Part shown: one piece after another, positions 15,870 through 25,097 of the stretch
Position numbering within the stretch: the first letter of the stretch is position 1
Layout: each line of letters begins with the position of its first letter
Assembly (NCBI RefSeq): GCF_030506325.1
Contig: NZ_CP120683.1
Coordinates: forward strand, 3,857,001-3,921,000
Reading direction: 5' to 3'
Length of the DNA stretch: 64,000 nucleotides
From: Tunicatimonas pelagia
GTDB lineage: Bacteria > Bacteroidota > Bacteroidia > Cytophagales > Cyclobacteriaceae
Program-made: the position numbers and the translations under genes
Notes under the pieces: generated by a model
Database searches by the model: none
Told to the model about the DNA's origin: nothing
The model's input: the letters and a program-made list of their open reading frames with translations, nothing else

Positions 15870-16772
15870 TTACTCCTCTAAATCAACGATGAAGAAACCG
15901 TCGCTACCTTCTTTTTGGTAGAGGGGCATAAAGATAAGTCCGTCTTGGGGCGACACAATTGGGCCGTCTTTATCTTGGGCTAGTACTTCCCCTTTTTGTA
16001 CCGGTTTAAAATTGAAGTAACCGGCTTTCATGCTAAAGTTAGCCCCTTCGTGTACTACGTGCATCGATTTTGCCGTGACTCGGTTCGGTAAACCATCCGC
16101 TAACTGCTGTAGGTAACTGGTCAGATCTTCCTTGAAATTTTTGGGAGTATCTTCTACAGCACCCGCTTCTAGCAGCATTGACCAAATACCGGCTTCGTGC
16201 AGATCAATAGCTTCGGAAGAGCCAATTTGTCCACCCTCGAAGGCAAAGGAGATAAAGCCTCGTTCACAACTGTAGTTTAGTAAAGTGCCCCGGAGAAAGT
16301 ATTCCATGTTCACCACAATCGGAATATGCAAAGCTTCAACTACCGGGTGGTTGGCGTAATACTCCGGCACAATAACAAAATTGCCCTTTTGTGCCGATGT
16401 GGTATGTAAGTCGGCTATAACTTTAGTAGAAACTGATTGTTCGGCGTAGTGGTCGATGATCTCCAGCAGCGCAATGGCTTCTTGGTCTTCTGGTTTAGCG
16501 TGTTCAATAGTTCCTGAGCGTAAGAACCGCAAGTGCGCCTCTGTCCAGCAACGATTTAAATCATACGCTACATACCGGCGCTGTTGGGCAATAGCGGTCA
16601 GGTTACCCCGCAAGCCAATAATCTCTCCGTTGATGGTGTATTTTTTCAGTTGTTCAAATACTCGCTCCGTAGCTCGAACTCCCTCTATCTCATTTCCGTG
16701 TAATCCCCCAATTAGTATGACCAACGGTCCGGGTCGTCCCTGGGTAAGGTGACCAATTATTCTATCCTTCAT
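15870..16772 (-). CDS. Succinylglutamate desuccinylase/aspartoacylase-family zinc deacylase
   Basis: A zinc-dependent amidohydrolase of the AstE/AspA fold, about 300 residues. Zinc ligands are seen in GGLHGNEIEG (His and Glu) and in ADLHTTS (His); the catalytic Glu is in FAFEGGQIGS. The C-terminal ~80 residues form the beta domain that closes over the substrate. I prefer ATG 16772 (MKDRIIGHL); the frame also offers an ATG at 16790. It overlaps the end of the glutamate-cysteine ligase/CBS gene by 11 bp, so the two are translationally coupled. The coupling suggests that it acts on an N-acyl amino acid or gamma-glutamyl-type amide made or used by its partner; the substrate is not established. 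Confidence 0.85.
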   Translation of the reverse strand: MKDRIIGHLTQGRPGPLVILIGGLHGNEIEGVRATERVFEQLKKYTINGEIIGLRGNLTAIAQQRRYVAYDLNRCWTEAHLRFLRSGTIEHAKPEDQEAIALLEIIDHYAEQSVSTKVIADLHTTSAQKGNFVIVPEYYANHPVVEALHIPIVVNMEYFLRGTLLNYSCERGFISFAFEGGQIGSSEAIDLHEAGIWSMLLEAGAVEDTPKNFKEDLTSYLQQLADGLPNRVTAKSMHVVHEGANFSMKAGYFNFKPVQKGEVLAQDKDGPIVSPQDGLIFMPLYQKEGSDGFFIVDLEE

Positions 16773-18687
16773 GCTGTTCTTCCAGTACATTCAATAAGCT
16801 TGCGGTTACATTTAAAAAATTACCCTCCGAAATGATGCCAACTAGTGCGCTGTTTTTTACCACCGGTAAACAAGGCGCATTATGTTGTTGCATTAGTTTC
16901 ATGGCTTCCATTACGGTTTTATCGGGAGCAATGGTAATGGGGTTGCTAATCATCAAGTCTTTTACGGGTTTTTCTTCACATTTATCATTTCCCGCTCTAT
17001 CTACTAAATAGCGAATCAGGCGGCGAGCGGTTACCAATCCACACAGATGTCCCTTTTTATCTTCTACCGGAACGAAGCGCACCCGTTGCCAGTCCATAAT
17101 ATTCGCCACCAGTTCAGGAATATCGTTTTCTTCTACGCTAAACACATCGCGGGTCATGAACTCTTCAATCAGTAAGGAAGTAGCCGACCACTCCCGGGAA
17201 TCTTGCCGAGCAGCTAGCTCCCACTCGTGAATAGGTTTACCCGACTTTTGGTTCTTAATCATTGCCGAAGTTAGTGTGGACGACCGCTCGTCGCTCAGTA
17301 CCTCCTTACTCAGCTTGCTAAATGATTGCAGAATCCAGTAAGACCCAGTGCGACGCAATTGGTTTCTAGACTCAATAATACCCAGATAGTAATTTATATC
17401 TTCGGAGTTCACCTGGCGTTTCTCTAGACCCTGCCGAGCCAGCGGTAGCAATTCCTTCGCAATTAGTTCGCTGGTACTAATTTTCTGCCCATTGAGCCAA
17501 GTCAAGTCAGTATCATGCCCGGCAAAGGCAGAGGAAATAAAATTAGACCGAACATCGTCAAATTCCATCTTTTGGGTGATGTCGCCGTATTCTTGGTGAG
17601 CTCCTTCCATCAACCCCAACCAGAAGGCGGAGTTGGCTACTTCATCAACAATACTGGGACCAGAGGGTAGTAAGCGGTTCTCAATCCGCAAGTGAGGTTT
17701 CCCGTTGGGACTAATCCCGTAGCAGGGGCGGTTCCAGCGGTACACGGTAGAGTTGTGGGTCATCAGACTACTAAGGTCAGGAGTTTTTCCTTCTTTTATC
17801 ATCTGGGTCACATCATCATCAGGATCGGTCATCAGCATCGGTCGGAAACGAACGATATCCTCTCGGTACAGTTCAATGATCGAATCCTGCATCCAATGAT
17901 TGCCAAACGTTACCCGCGGACTACGATCGCGCAAATGTTCGGATACTACTCGGGTATCAATTGACTGCTGGAAGAGCGCAATGCGAGTTTCACTCCAAAG
18001 CCGTTTCCCGAACAGAAACGGGGAATTAGTCGCAATGGCGAGTGTCGGAGCCGCAATGGCTAACGCAATATTATACTTCTGGACAAAATCCTTTGGGGCA
18101 ACTTGCAAGTGTACCTGAAAACTGGTATTACAGGCCTCCAGCATGGCTGAATCGTGCTTAATGTTCAGTTCATCAATTCCTCGGATACTTAGTTCGTACT
18201 CGCGTCCTCGTAATTTGCTAAGAGCTTCCATCAGGGCGTGGTAGCGTGGTAAAGGAGTGCAATTATGATCCTCCATATCGGTCTTCCGCAGCGTAGGGAG
18301 AATCCCTGTCATCACTGGGTCAAAGCCCATTTCGGAACCCAATGCGTAAAGCTCATCCATATTCTGGGCAATACTTTGCGCCAGATCAGAAAAGCAACTG
18401 CCCGTAAATTCTAGTGGATCAAGATTAATTTCAATGTTGAACTTCGCTAGCTCAGTAGTAAATCCTGGGGACTGAATGCGGTCGAGTACTTCTAGCGAAA
18501 TGGGTTTAGGCTTACAGTGAGAATCTACCAGGCATAACTCCTGCTCCGCCCCAATGTGGATGGGAGCCTCGTTAAACCAGGATTCCTCTAGCATCGTTTC
18601 CAATGCTTTTAGGTCTTGTAAGATATTTCTAGTATTGCGGTTAAGATCATCCCGACTTGAAACCAGCTTGACGTTTAGTGTGCCCAT
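16762..18687 (-). CDS. Glutamate-cysteine ligase (GCS2-type) fused to a CBS domain pair
   Basis: A 641-residue fusion. Residues ~30-450 form a carboxylate-amine ligase of the GCS2 family: IGAEQELCLVD with the metal-binding Glu residues, FNIEINLDPLEF, and H-L-R-I-E-N-R-L-L-P-S-G near residue 330. Residues ~511-635 hold two CBS motifs (MTRDVFSVEENDIPELV and VKDLMISNPITIAPDKTVM), which in other enzymes bind adenine nucleotides and regulate activity. So the ligase may respond to energy charge. It is the first gene of a two-gene minus-strand operon with the AstE-like deacylase. The true product could be gamma-glutamylcysteine or another gamma-glutamyl amide. Confidence 0.85.
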   Translation of the reverse strand: MGTLNVKLVSSRDDLNRNTRNILQDLKALETMLEESWFNEAPIHIGAEQELCLVDSHCKPKPISLEVLDRIQSPGFTTELAKFNIEINLDPLEFTGSCFSDLAQSIAQNMDELYALGSEMGFDPVMTGILPTLRKTDMEDHNCTPLPRYHALMEALSKLRGREYELSIRGIDELNIKHDSAMLEACNTSFQVHLQVAPKDFVQKYNIALAIAAPTLAIATNSPFLFGKRLWSETRIALFQQSIDTRVVSEHLRDRSPRVTFGNHWMQDSIIELYREDIVRFRPMLMTDPDDDVTQMIKEGKTPDLSSLMTHNSTVYRWNRPCYGISPNGKPHLRIENRLLPSGPSIVDEVANSAFWLGLMEGAHQEYGDITQKMEFDDVRSNFISSAFAGHDTDLTWLNGQKISTSELIAKELLPLARQGLEKRQVNSEDINYYLGIIESRNQLRRTGSYWILQSFSKLSKEVLSDERSSTLTSAMIKNQKSGKPIHEWELAARQDSREWSATSLLIEEFMTRDVFSVEENDIPELVANIMDWQRVRFVPVEDKKGHLCGLVTARRLIRYLVDRAGNDKCEEKPVKDLMISNPITIAPDKTVMEAMKLMQQHNAPCLPVVKNSALVGIISEGNFLNVTASLLNVLEEQHEG

Positions 18688-18900
18688 ATGCTAAATTAGG
18701 TTGCTTGCTCAATATAATAAATGATTTTTGCTTCGCAGGGTTTAGGAAACCTAATCTAACTGATACAACTGTACCTGCCTCAAAAAAAGGTGTACCGAAA
18801 TCTTACAATGTAAGATCAAGTGCCAGATTATTCATTTGTGGAATGAACTAAGAGCGATCTTAGCTGAATAGCTTTCAGCGCAGAAATACCAACCAATTAG

Positions 18901-20943
18901 ATGGCTAAAAAAGGAAATTTCTTAAGAAGAAATAGTATTTCACTATTTATCGGCTTCATCATATTGCTGATTTTGGCCAGTTCAACGACTGCTTTCTACA
19001 GCCGATTGGGAGCAGCCCAGCACCAAGAGAAAAAAGACGCTCTACTAAAGGTTCGCGAAACTCTTGATAGAATATGGTCTCATATCACCCGGGCCGACAT
19101 GGGTTTTCGAGGCTATGCCCTAATACAGGAAGAAAGGTACTTAGGGCCTTATAAAGGTGCCTTGGAAAAGCACGAGCAGGATTTGGATTCGCTATCTTAC
19201 TATCTGTTACAGCAAGACTACCCAGAAGAAAGATTGATGGCTGATAATGAGAAAGCCATTAAGGACTATATTAGCCTAGTTGGTGAAATGATTGATCTAA
19301 CTAGACAAGGGAGGAAGGAGGAAGCACTCAGCATTCTTGCAGGTAATCCTAGATATAATATTTGGCTTATCTACAATGCGTTTAATACAGATGCGATAGA
19401 CTATATTAGTCAGTTACAGATAGATGCTCAGCAGCAGTACGACACTGTTCAACGCTATACTACAATAGTGCAAGCTGCACTACTTATTATAGGAATCCCC
19501 ATTTTAGTCTTAGTCATTCTCCGGCTTACGCGAGAGGGTAGAGTACGTCGACAGCTATTGGGGCAATTAGACAATAGCAATCGAGAATTTGTCTATAACG
19601 ACGGACATGCCCGTAGTGGTGAAGAAGCAGAACAAATTATTGGTTACCTAACTCAGAACCTGGAAAAGGTTACCAGTTTTATTAGAAACTTAGGCTCAGG
19701 GCAATCAGAGTGGACGGAGCTAAGCAATACCCAAAGAGAACTGAATGAGAATACACTGGTGGGGGAGTTGCTTAAAATGCAGGAAAAGCTCGACCAGATA
19801 AAGCAAGAGGATGAACTTCGTTTATGGGCCACTGAGGGAGAAGGCAAGGTAGCCGAAATTGCTCGCACTCACCAAACTGATCTAAGCACCTTGGGTGACG
19901 AATTACTGGCTTATATTGTCAGGTACGCCAGTGCTAATCAAGGGGGGCTTTTCATTGCTAGCGAAGAGACCTCTAACCCTCATTTAGAAATGGTGGCCTG
20001 CTACGCCTACGACACAAAGAAGTACGAAGAAAAGATCATTAAACCTGGTCAGGGCTTACTTGGTCAGGCCTTTGTGGAGCAGAAAACTATTCGGCTTACG
20101 CAAATTCCAGAAAATTACGTGCGGATTACTTCAGGACTGGGGGAGGCTACTCCATCATATCTGGTTATTATACCCTTAAAATTTAACGAAGAAGTACTAG
20201 GAGTATTGGAAATTGCTTCCTTCCAGGAGCTAAGTACCTTTAAGGTCGATTTCCTGGAAAAAATTAGTGAGATTGTAGCTTCTTCTATCTCAGTAGTACG
20301 TACCACTCAGCGTACCCACGGTTTGCTAGAAGAATCAAAGCAACAGGCCGAAGAGTTGCAAGCGCAGGAAGAGGAGATGCGCCAGAATATGGAAGAACTG
20401 CAAGCTACGCAAGAAGCAGCGCATCGCGACCAAGAGAAAGTACAAGCCATTTTTGACAGTGCTTCGGATGGCATTATTGTGCTTACGGATCAGGAACACG
20501 TAGAAATGTTTAATCCGGCAGCCGAAGAAATGTTCGGTTACTCTGCCGATGAAGTACAAAACCAATCCTTCGATAAGCTATTAGCATCACCGGCAGACAA
20601 GAACGTTGGCACCCAATCGGATACAGCACTCATCGTGGGTGAACTACAAACAGTAGAAGCTAGGCGCAAAAATGGAGACGTATTTCTAGCCGAACTAAAA
20701 ATGCAAGAGAGTGAGGTAGGTAAACAGCGGATGTTCATCGGCGTAATCCGCGATCTTACCCAAGATGAGCGGCAAAGAACCAATGAAGAGTTGATGCGAT
20801 CGCGCATTAAGGAAGTTGAGCAAAAGGCTTATGACCGACTGGTGAAACTTCGGGAAAAGTTTAAAGGTGAAATTGCGGAGCGTGACCGGCAGATTGAAGT
20901 ACTGCAGACAAACTTAACTGAATCTAGATCAAAGAGTAAGTAG
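18901..20943 (+). CDS. CHASE3-GAF-PAS membrane sensor without a kinase domain
   Basis: A 680-residue sensor. Membrane helices lie at about residues 13-32 and 190-207, and between them is a CHASE3 sensor domain (ADMGFRGYALIQEERYLGPY is its typical core). A cytoplasmic linker with coiled coil precedes a GAF domain (~320-470), a second Gln/Glu-rich coiled coil (~475-515) and a PAS domain (~520-635: AIFDSASDGIIVLT, NPAAEEMFGYSADEV). The end is a coiled coil of ~45 residues. No H box, HATPase, GGDEF or HTH follows, so output must pass to partner proteins, possibly the PAS protein encoded 32 bp downstream or a separate kinase. Confidence 0.85.
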   Translation: MAKKGNFLRRNSISLFIGFIILLILASSTTAFYSRLGAAQHQEKKDALLKVRETLDRIWSHITRADMGFRGYALIQEERYLGPYKGALEKHEQDLDSLSYYLLQQDYPEERLMADNEKAIKDYISLVGEMIDLTRQGRKEEALSILAGNPRYNIWLIYNAFNTDAIDYISQLQIDAQQQYDTVQRYTTIVQAALLIIGIPILVLVILRLTREGRVRRQLLGQLDNSNREFVYNDGHARSGEEAEQIIGYLTQNLEKVTSFIRNLGSGQSEWTELSNTQRELNENTLVGELLKMQEKLDQIKQEDELRLWATEGEGKVAEIARTHQTDLSTLGDELLAYIVRYASANQGGLFIASEETSNPHLEMVACYAYDTKKYEEKIIKPGQGLLGQAFVEQKTIRLTQIPENYVRITSGLGEATPSYLVIIPLKFNEEVLGVLEIASFQELSTFKVDFLEKISEIVASSISVVRTTQRTHGLLEESKQQAEELQAQEEEMRQNMEELQATQEAAHRDQEKVQAIFDSASDGIIVLTDQEHVEMFNPAAEEMFGYSADEVQNQSFDKLLASPADKNVGTQSDTALIVGELQTVEARRKNGDVFLAELKMQESEVGKQRMFIGVIRDLTQDERQRTNEELMRSRIKEVEQKAYDRLVKLREKFKGEIAERDRQIEVLQTNLTESRSKSK

Positions 20944-20975
20944 CCCCTTTTATTTAACCATAAAGCAAAAATGCC

Positions 20976-21371
20976 ATGATTGATTTACAAGAAACCGCTC
21001 GCCTGAAAAAAGCCCTAGATGAAAGACCCGAAGATTTTGAGAAAATCATTGAGGACACCGATTTAGCCATCTGTATCACTAACGAAGAGGCAAAATTTGT
21101 GGCAGTAAATGAAAATTACACTAAATGGTACGAGTACGACCGCAGCGAACTGGTTGGAGAAAGCTTTCTGAAAGTAGTCCCCCAAGAAACCCAAACCGAA
21201 CTATCCGATCTGCACGAAGAATTTATGGATATTCAGATTGAGATGATGCGCGAGTGGGAAGTGCTAAGTAAAAGTGGTAAACGACTTAAAATAAGTGTAG
21301 ACGCTGGTTACTCCGATAAGATTAACAACGCTCCGCATAAGATCACCTTTGTAAAAGTAGAAAATGCCTAA
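20976..21371 (+). CDS. Stand-alone PAS domain protein
   Basis: A 131-residue soluble protein that is almost entirely one PAS domain: EDTDLAICITNEEAKFVAVNENYTKWYEYDRSELVG, then LKISVDAGYSD in the final beta strands. It has no effector domain. It starts 32 bp after the CHASE3-GAF-PAS gene and both end at the terminator at 21394, so they form one operon. A role as adaptor or ligand-binding partner of the membrane sensor is inference. Confidence 0.85.
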   Translation: MIDLQETARLKKALDERPEDFEKIIEDTDLAICITNEEAKFVAVNENYTKWYEYDRSELVGESFLKVVPQETQTELSDLHEEFMDIQIEMMREWEVLSKSGKRLKISVDAGYSDKINNAPHKITFVKVENA

Positions 21372-21393
21372 TACGTACTAAACTTCTTAAATG

Positions 21394-21423
21394 AGCCTAC
21401 TCGGTCTGCGGGTAGGCTTTTTT
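21394..21423 (+). terminator. Intrinsic terminator of the PAS operon
   Basis: Seven-pair stem AGCCTAC (21394-21400) with GTAGGCT (21412-21418) and an 11-nt loop, followed by a run of T to 21423. It lies 22 bp after the PAS-protein stop. Confidence 0.85.
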
Positions 21424-21447
21424 ATTTGCCCAGCAAAATATTTGGAT

Positions 21448-21466
21448 AAAAAGTACCGTACTTTTT
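21448..21466. repeat. Short A/T-armed hairpin
   Basis: AAAAAGTA (21448-21455), three bases, then TACTTTTT (21459-21466). It is a perfect 8-bp palindrome between the PAS-operon terminator and the next gene. It may be a second terminator usable on both strands or an operator for the gene at 21586. Confidence 0.35.
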
Positions 21467-21585
21467 GGTCAATCAGGTTACATATTTAGTCTTGTCGCTA
21501 CTAAACCATACTAGCGTTTATTAGCTCACCCTCCTACTCACCCGAGACGTCTTTACATTTCTTGGCAACCAAACCGTTTTAACAT

Positions 21586-23475
21586 ATGAATTACATGATT
21601 CAGGGGCACCTTTGTGCCCACCTCTGCGATGACTATCGGGAAGATTTATTTCCAGCTACCGTACGTCTGTATCGGGTCAACATTGATAACAACACGAATC
21701 GCCGCATGGCAAGCGATTCTAAAGATACCCTTCAAATGCTGGACGAAAAAGCTGTGAAGGCAAAAGAAAAGCAATTGTTGACCGAAGCCTCTACCGACCA
21801 GCAAGGCAACTTTACACTAAAGTTAAATAGCGACCAGCAGGATTACAACGGAGAAGCTATCGAGATAGATGTACTGGTAAAGGCGGTTCCCAATCAGAAA
21901 GAGCAAAAAAAGAAGGACGATCCGGTGCAGTTCACCATTACTGTTTGGCAGCCTAAGTGGCGCGAACGGGATAAAGACTTGGTAGCCGTTTGGGATGAGT
22001 GCTTGCCCGCTCGTTTCTGGTGCGGCATCCGCAGTCTTTTTGATGCCTGGGTTATTTGTGGTAAAATTCGCGACTGCCAAAACAATAATCGCCCCATCGA
22101 GAATGTGAAAGTAACTGCCTTCGACGCCGATTGGCTCAAAGATGATGTCTTGGGTTCGGCGGTTACCGATAGCGATGGTCACTTTAGAATTGATTATACC
22201 AGTAGCGATTTCAAACAAACATTCTTATCGCCCACGGTAAACATTGAAACCCCGTTTCCGCCCTTTAATAGCGGTCCCGATGTGTACTTCAAGGTAGAAA
22301 CTACCGGATCACCCTCTACTGTATTCTTAGAAGAGAAGCGACCCGATGGACAGATAGCTGGCCGAAAGGATATTGGCAACTGTTTTTGTATCAACCTCTG
22401 CGTAGACCCTAAATTAATACCGCCACCACCGCCCATTGAATACGAACCCGCTCTATTTACACACGTAGGAGCTTACGAAATACTGACCCAAATTGACACT
22501 AATGGGTTCACCAACGATAGCCAGAAGAATGCTTTTACTAAAGATATTCCACTGAACGGAGATTTACCTAGTGGCTATGCCAGCAATGAGATGGAGTACC
22601 GCTTTCGGATTATCAACGTGAATACATCAGTTGAGCTAAGTGCGGCTCAAGTTATTAATCTGATACAAACAACAACTATTGGCTCGGTACAGCGCGTGTT
22701 TCCTCACGATCCTTCTATATCGGATTCCATTCCCGGTATTGGCTACTTCCGCACATTTCCGTACTATCTAAAAAACCCAGGGGCTACCTATAATGTAGAT
22801 CCCGACGCAGATGGATGGATTAAAGTGCCCCGGTTAAATAATCCTGAAACCACCGGATTATTTAAAGCATCATTCGGTAGTGGAGTATCACTGGCGATTA
22901 TTGATACAGATCAACTGTTTACCCAGTCGTTTAATTTGAACAATCCTACGGTACACGTAGCTGGCAATACCATGAACGCGTCTGACCGCTTTTCTGGGCC
23001 TCACCCTACTTTCAGAATTATTTTTGAAGCTCGGGAGGTGGGTTCGTCTATCTTATCATCAACCAACATCCTTGATAAGATTGTAGTTTGGAATGGCGAA
23101 TTCGCCCAAACCCGCCATCCTAATTGGGTCGGCGGATCAGTTACCCTAAAAGGTGTTTGTATGGTTGATCTCAATGAGCTTATAGGGGCAGATTCAGGTT
23201 GTAAGAAACTTAGCAGCACGGTAAACGCTCGCTACACTTGCTACCATCCGTACCTAGAGTCTGCTACCCTCCGGTTAGTAAGTAACACGGCTCCCCCTTC
23301 GGTTAATCTGACTATTGACAGTAACCGAGAGGCTTCGGGCGCTCAGACCTACAGTGGTCTTTCACCCTGTGCTTATATTCTAAAGCTCACCTCTACGTAT
23401 CGGTTAACTTCTGGCTACGGTCGAAGAGGTGATGCTTTTGATCGCGATGAGTTGGCATTTTGTGTAGGAGAATAG
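21586..23475 (+). CDS. Large protein with carboxypeptidase-regulatory-like domains, unknown function
   Basis: A 629-residue protein I cannot assign to a named family. No signal peptide or membrane helix is visible. Two stretches look like transthyretin/carboxypeptidase-regulatory-like beta folds: residues ~4-115 (IQGHLCAHLC..., ...TEASTDQQGNFTLKL) and ~155-280 (VICGKIRDCQ..., GSAVTDSDGHFRIDYTS). A proline run (PPPPPIEYEP) then leads to a C-terminal ~350-residue region rich in beta strand, with several Cys. Such folds are usually extracellular, so the missing leader is odd; it may use a signal-less route or be cytoplasmic. It stands alone, in front of a convergent DinB gene that begins 5 bp after its stop. 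Confidence 0.6.
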   Translation: MNYMIQGHLCAHLCDDYREDLFPATVRLYRVNIDNNTNRRMASDSKDTLQMLDEKAVKAKEKQLLTEASTDQQGNFTLKLNSDQQDYNGEAIEIDVLVKAVPNQKEQKKKDDPVQFTITVWQPKWRERDKDLVAVWDECLPARFWCGIRSLFDAWVICGKIRDCQNNNRPIENVKVTAFDADWLKDDVLGSAVTDSDGHFRIDYTSSDFKQTFLSPTVNIETPFPPFNSGPDVYFKVETTGSPSTVFLEEKRPDGQIAGRKDIGNCFCINLCVDPKLIPPPPPIEYEPALFTHVGAYEILTQIDTNGFTNDSQKNAFTKDIPLNGDLPSGYASNEMEYRFRIINVNTSVELSAAQVINLIQTTTIGSVQRVFPHDPSISDSIPGIGYFRTFPYYLKNPGATYNVDPDADGWIKVPRLNNPETTGLFKASFGSGVSLAIIDTDQLFTQSFNLNNPTVHVAGNTMNASDRFSGPHPTFRIIFEAREVGSSILSSTNILDKIVVWNGEFAQTRHPNWVGGSVTLKGVCMVDLNELIGADSGCKKLSSTVNARYTCYHPYLESATLRLVSNTAPPSVNLTIDSNREASGAQTYSGLSPCAYILKLTSTYRLTSGYGRRGDAFDRDELAFCVGE

Positions 23476-23479
23476 CTGT

Positions 23480-24004
23480 TTAATCAGAAGCAGTCTTATC
23501 CAAATCCATCCCGCTGTAGTACTGTGTGTCTACGTTGAGGGTGGATTTGGTGTAATAGGTAATCTGCCCGGTATGGTAGGAGAAGTGTTCGGTTACGTGA
23601 ATTAGGATGGACAGTACACTTTCTTCAAAGCCTTGCACATCGCGCTTTTCAGTCAGAGCTTCGGGTGTAACCCGGTTGAGGGCTTGATTTATTTCGGTTA
23701 TCAGGCTATCCAAATCACGAATGAGCTTTTCGGTAGAAACTGGTCCAGTTTCGGTAAACTCCTGCGAACGCTGACGATCATCGGGCTGACCGTCAATACC
23801 GCTCAGTACCCACTGCCGTAAGTTACCCATCAAGTGCAACACTAAATTTCCTACGCTAACGGTTTGCTCATTAGGGCGATGCCATATCTGAGAATCGCTC
23901 AGCAAACGCAAACATTTCTTGATGCGTGGTACCGATTCTTGAATGATACGCCGTTGTACCTCATCAAGTAGTGTTTGGGTAATATGATTGGATAGAGTGT
24001 TCAT
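23480..24004 (-). CDS. DinB-family protein
   Basis: About 174 residues from ATG 24004; a TTG 60 bp further up is possible but gives a poor extension. Features of the DinB/YfiT helix bundle: W-H-R-P-N-E-Q-T-V-S-V-G-N-L-V-L-H-L-M-G with the first metal His, and LSILIHVTEHFSYHTGQITYYTK with the second and third. These proteins bind Ni/Zn-like metals and are often bacillithiol- or glutathione-dependent transferases or are uncharacterised. It is followed on the same strand (upstream in coordinates) by another DinB-like gene and a GNAT gene, together a likely operon. Confidence 0.85.
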   Translation of the reverse strand: MNTLSNHITQTLLDEVQRRIIQESVPRIKKCLRLLSDSQIWHRPNEQTVSVGNLVLHLMGNLRQWVLSGIDGQPDDRQRSQEFTETGPVSTEKLIRDLDSLITEINQALNRVTPEALTEKRDVQGFEESVLSILIHVTEHFSYHTGQITYYTKSTLNVDTQYYSGMDLDKTASD

Positions 24005-24082
24005 AAGATTATGGTGCGTAATGTTCAGGTGTTCAAAGTTATTCACCTTTCCATAAGCACACAAATACTCGAATACTGCAAA

Positions 24083-24538
24083 CTAGAAATCATAATCTAT
24101 AATCTGCTGAAGGTGATGTTCCAGATGGGCTACATAATCTTGGTAGAGCCACTGCATGGTTTTTAGTTCGCCATTGCCAATATCACAAAGTTTATAGAGA
24201 GATTCTTCTGGGGCTACTTCCATCAATACAATGATCTGGTGCTGGTGCGATTGCCAACAACGAACCAGCACTTCGGTAGTCCACTCTTGGTACTGATGTA
24301 ATCGTACCCAATCATCCTGAGCATATTTCTTAATGACCAGTGGTTGGGGCTCAATCTGTAGGCGAATGAACCGAGTGTGATTATTAATAGCCGAATCAAT
24401 CAAATGACCTAAAACCTCTTTTTTAGACCATTTGTCAGGAGCTGGTTTGGCAGCCCAATCAGATTCAGGCAATGTTAGTACTTTAGGCGGAATGCGCTCG
24501 TAAAGTAACTGAAGCCGGCTAGTGAGAGAGTCGCTCAT
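24083..24538 (-). CDS. DinB-like (DinB_2) protein
   Basis: A 151-residue member of the DinB superfamily. It shows AAKPAPDKWSKKEVLGHLIDSAINNHTR, with metal-ligand His in GHLID, and the closing DYVAHLEHHLQQI with the His pair. The sequence is distant from the neighbouring DinB gene at 23480, so the pair is not a recent duplication. Its start overlaps the 3' end of the GNAT gene by 20 bp, which indicates co-translation. The reaction is unknown; the association with an acetyltransferase suggests small-molecule modification or detoxification. Confidence 0.85.
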   Translation of the reverse strand: MSDSLTSRLQLLYERIPPKVLTLPESDWAAKPAPDKWSKKEVLGHLIDSAINNHTRFIRLQIEPQPLVIKKYAQDDWVRLHQYQEWTTEVLVRCWQSHQHQIIVLMEVAPEESLYKLCDIGNGELKTMQWLYQDYVAHLEHHLQQIIDYDF

Positions 24539-25097
24539 TAATAGTAGAGGTGCTAGGGGTAGCTAGCCACCGATTACGTAGCAGTCCGTAGGTTTTTACG
24601 TCTTTAAACTCCCCCCATTTTTTAATGAGTTGAGGGTGATACCCTTCTTCCTGCATCCCCAGCTTAAGTAGCACTCGCGAAGAACCGGCATTCTCTACCA
24701 TAGCGTGCGCCTCAATGCGGTTTAGTTCCAGTACGTTGAAACCATACTCTACCACTAAACGTGTGGCCTTTGAGGCGTAGCCTTTGCCCCAGTAGGGTCT
24801 GCCAATCCAGTAGCCTAACTCGGCTGACTCGTACTCAGGATGCGTGGCGAGTTTTACCGCTCCAACCAGCTCCTTATTTTTGGTAAGGCATACCGCCCAA
24901 CGCAATCCTTTTCCTTCCTCTAGCTCCCACTGCTGTAATTGAAACCAGTCGTTGATCTCAGCTTCGGTACAAGGGTAAGGGATATTGAGCGTCGTAGCCG
25001 CTACATCTTTATCCTGTACTAGCTTCAGTACCTGAGGCATATCTTCCCAAACAAACGGGCGAAGGGTTAAGGAATGGCTATGGAGGGCGGATAACAT
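24519..25097 (-). CDS. GNAT-family N-acetyltransferase (RimJ/RimL-like)
   Basis: A 192-residue acetyltransferase. GNAT motif A is seen as ELGYWIGRPYWGKGYASKATRLVVEYGF (acetyl-CoA pyrophosphate loop in the GxGxA-like KGYASKA), followed by motif B, NRIEAHAMVENAGSSRVLLKLGMQEEG, typical of RimJ/RimL-type enzymes. It probably transfers acetyl from acetyl-CoA to a protein N-terminus, an amine or an antibiotic; the substrate cannot be told. It is first in the minus-strand operon with two DinB genes. Confidence 0.9.
   Translation of the reverse strand: MLSALHSHSLTLRPFVWEDMPQVLKLVQDKDVAATTLNIPYPCTEAEINDWFQLQQWELEEGKGLRWAVCLTKNKELVGAVKLATHPEYESAELGYWIGRPYWGKGYASKATRLVVEYGFNVLELNRIEAHAMVENAGSSRVLLKLGMQEEGYHPQLIKKWGEFKDVKTYGLLRNRWLATPSTSTINERLSH

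Noticed and set aside
24083-25097. Overlap of GNAT and DinB genes as a frameshifted fusion
   Set aside because: Both proteins are complete with normal ends; a 20-bp overlap is ordinary operon coupling.
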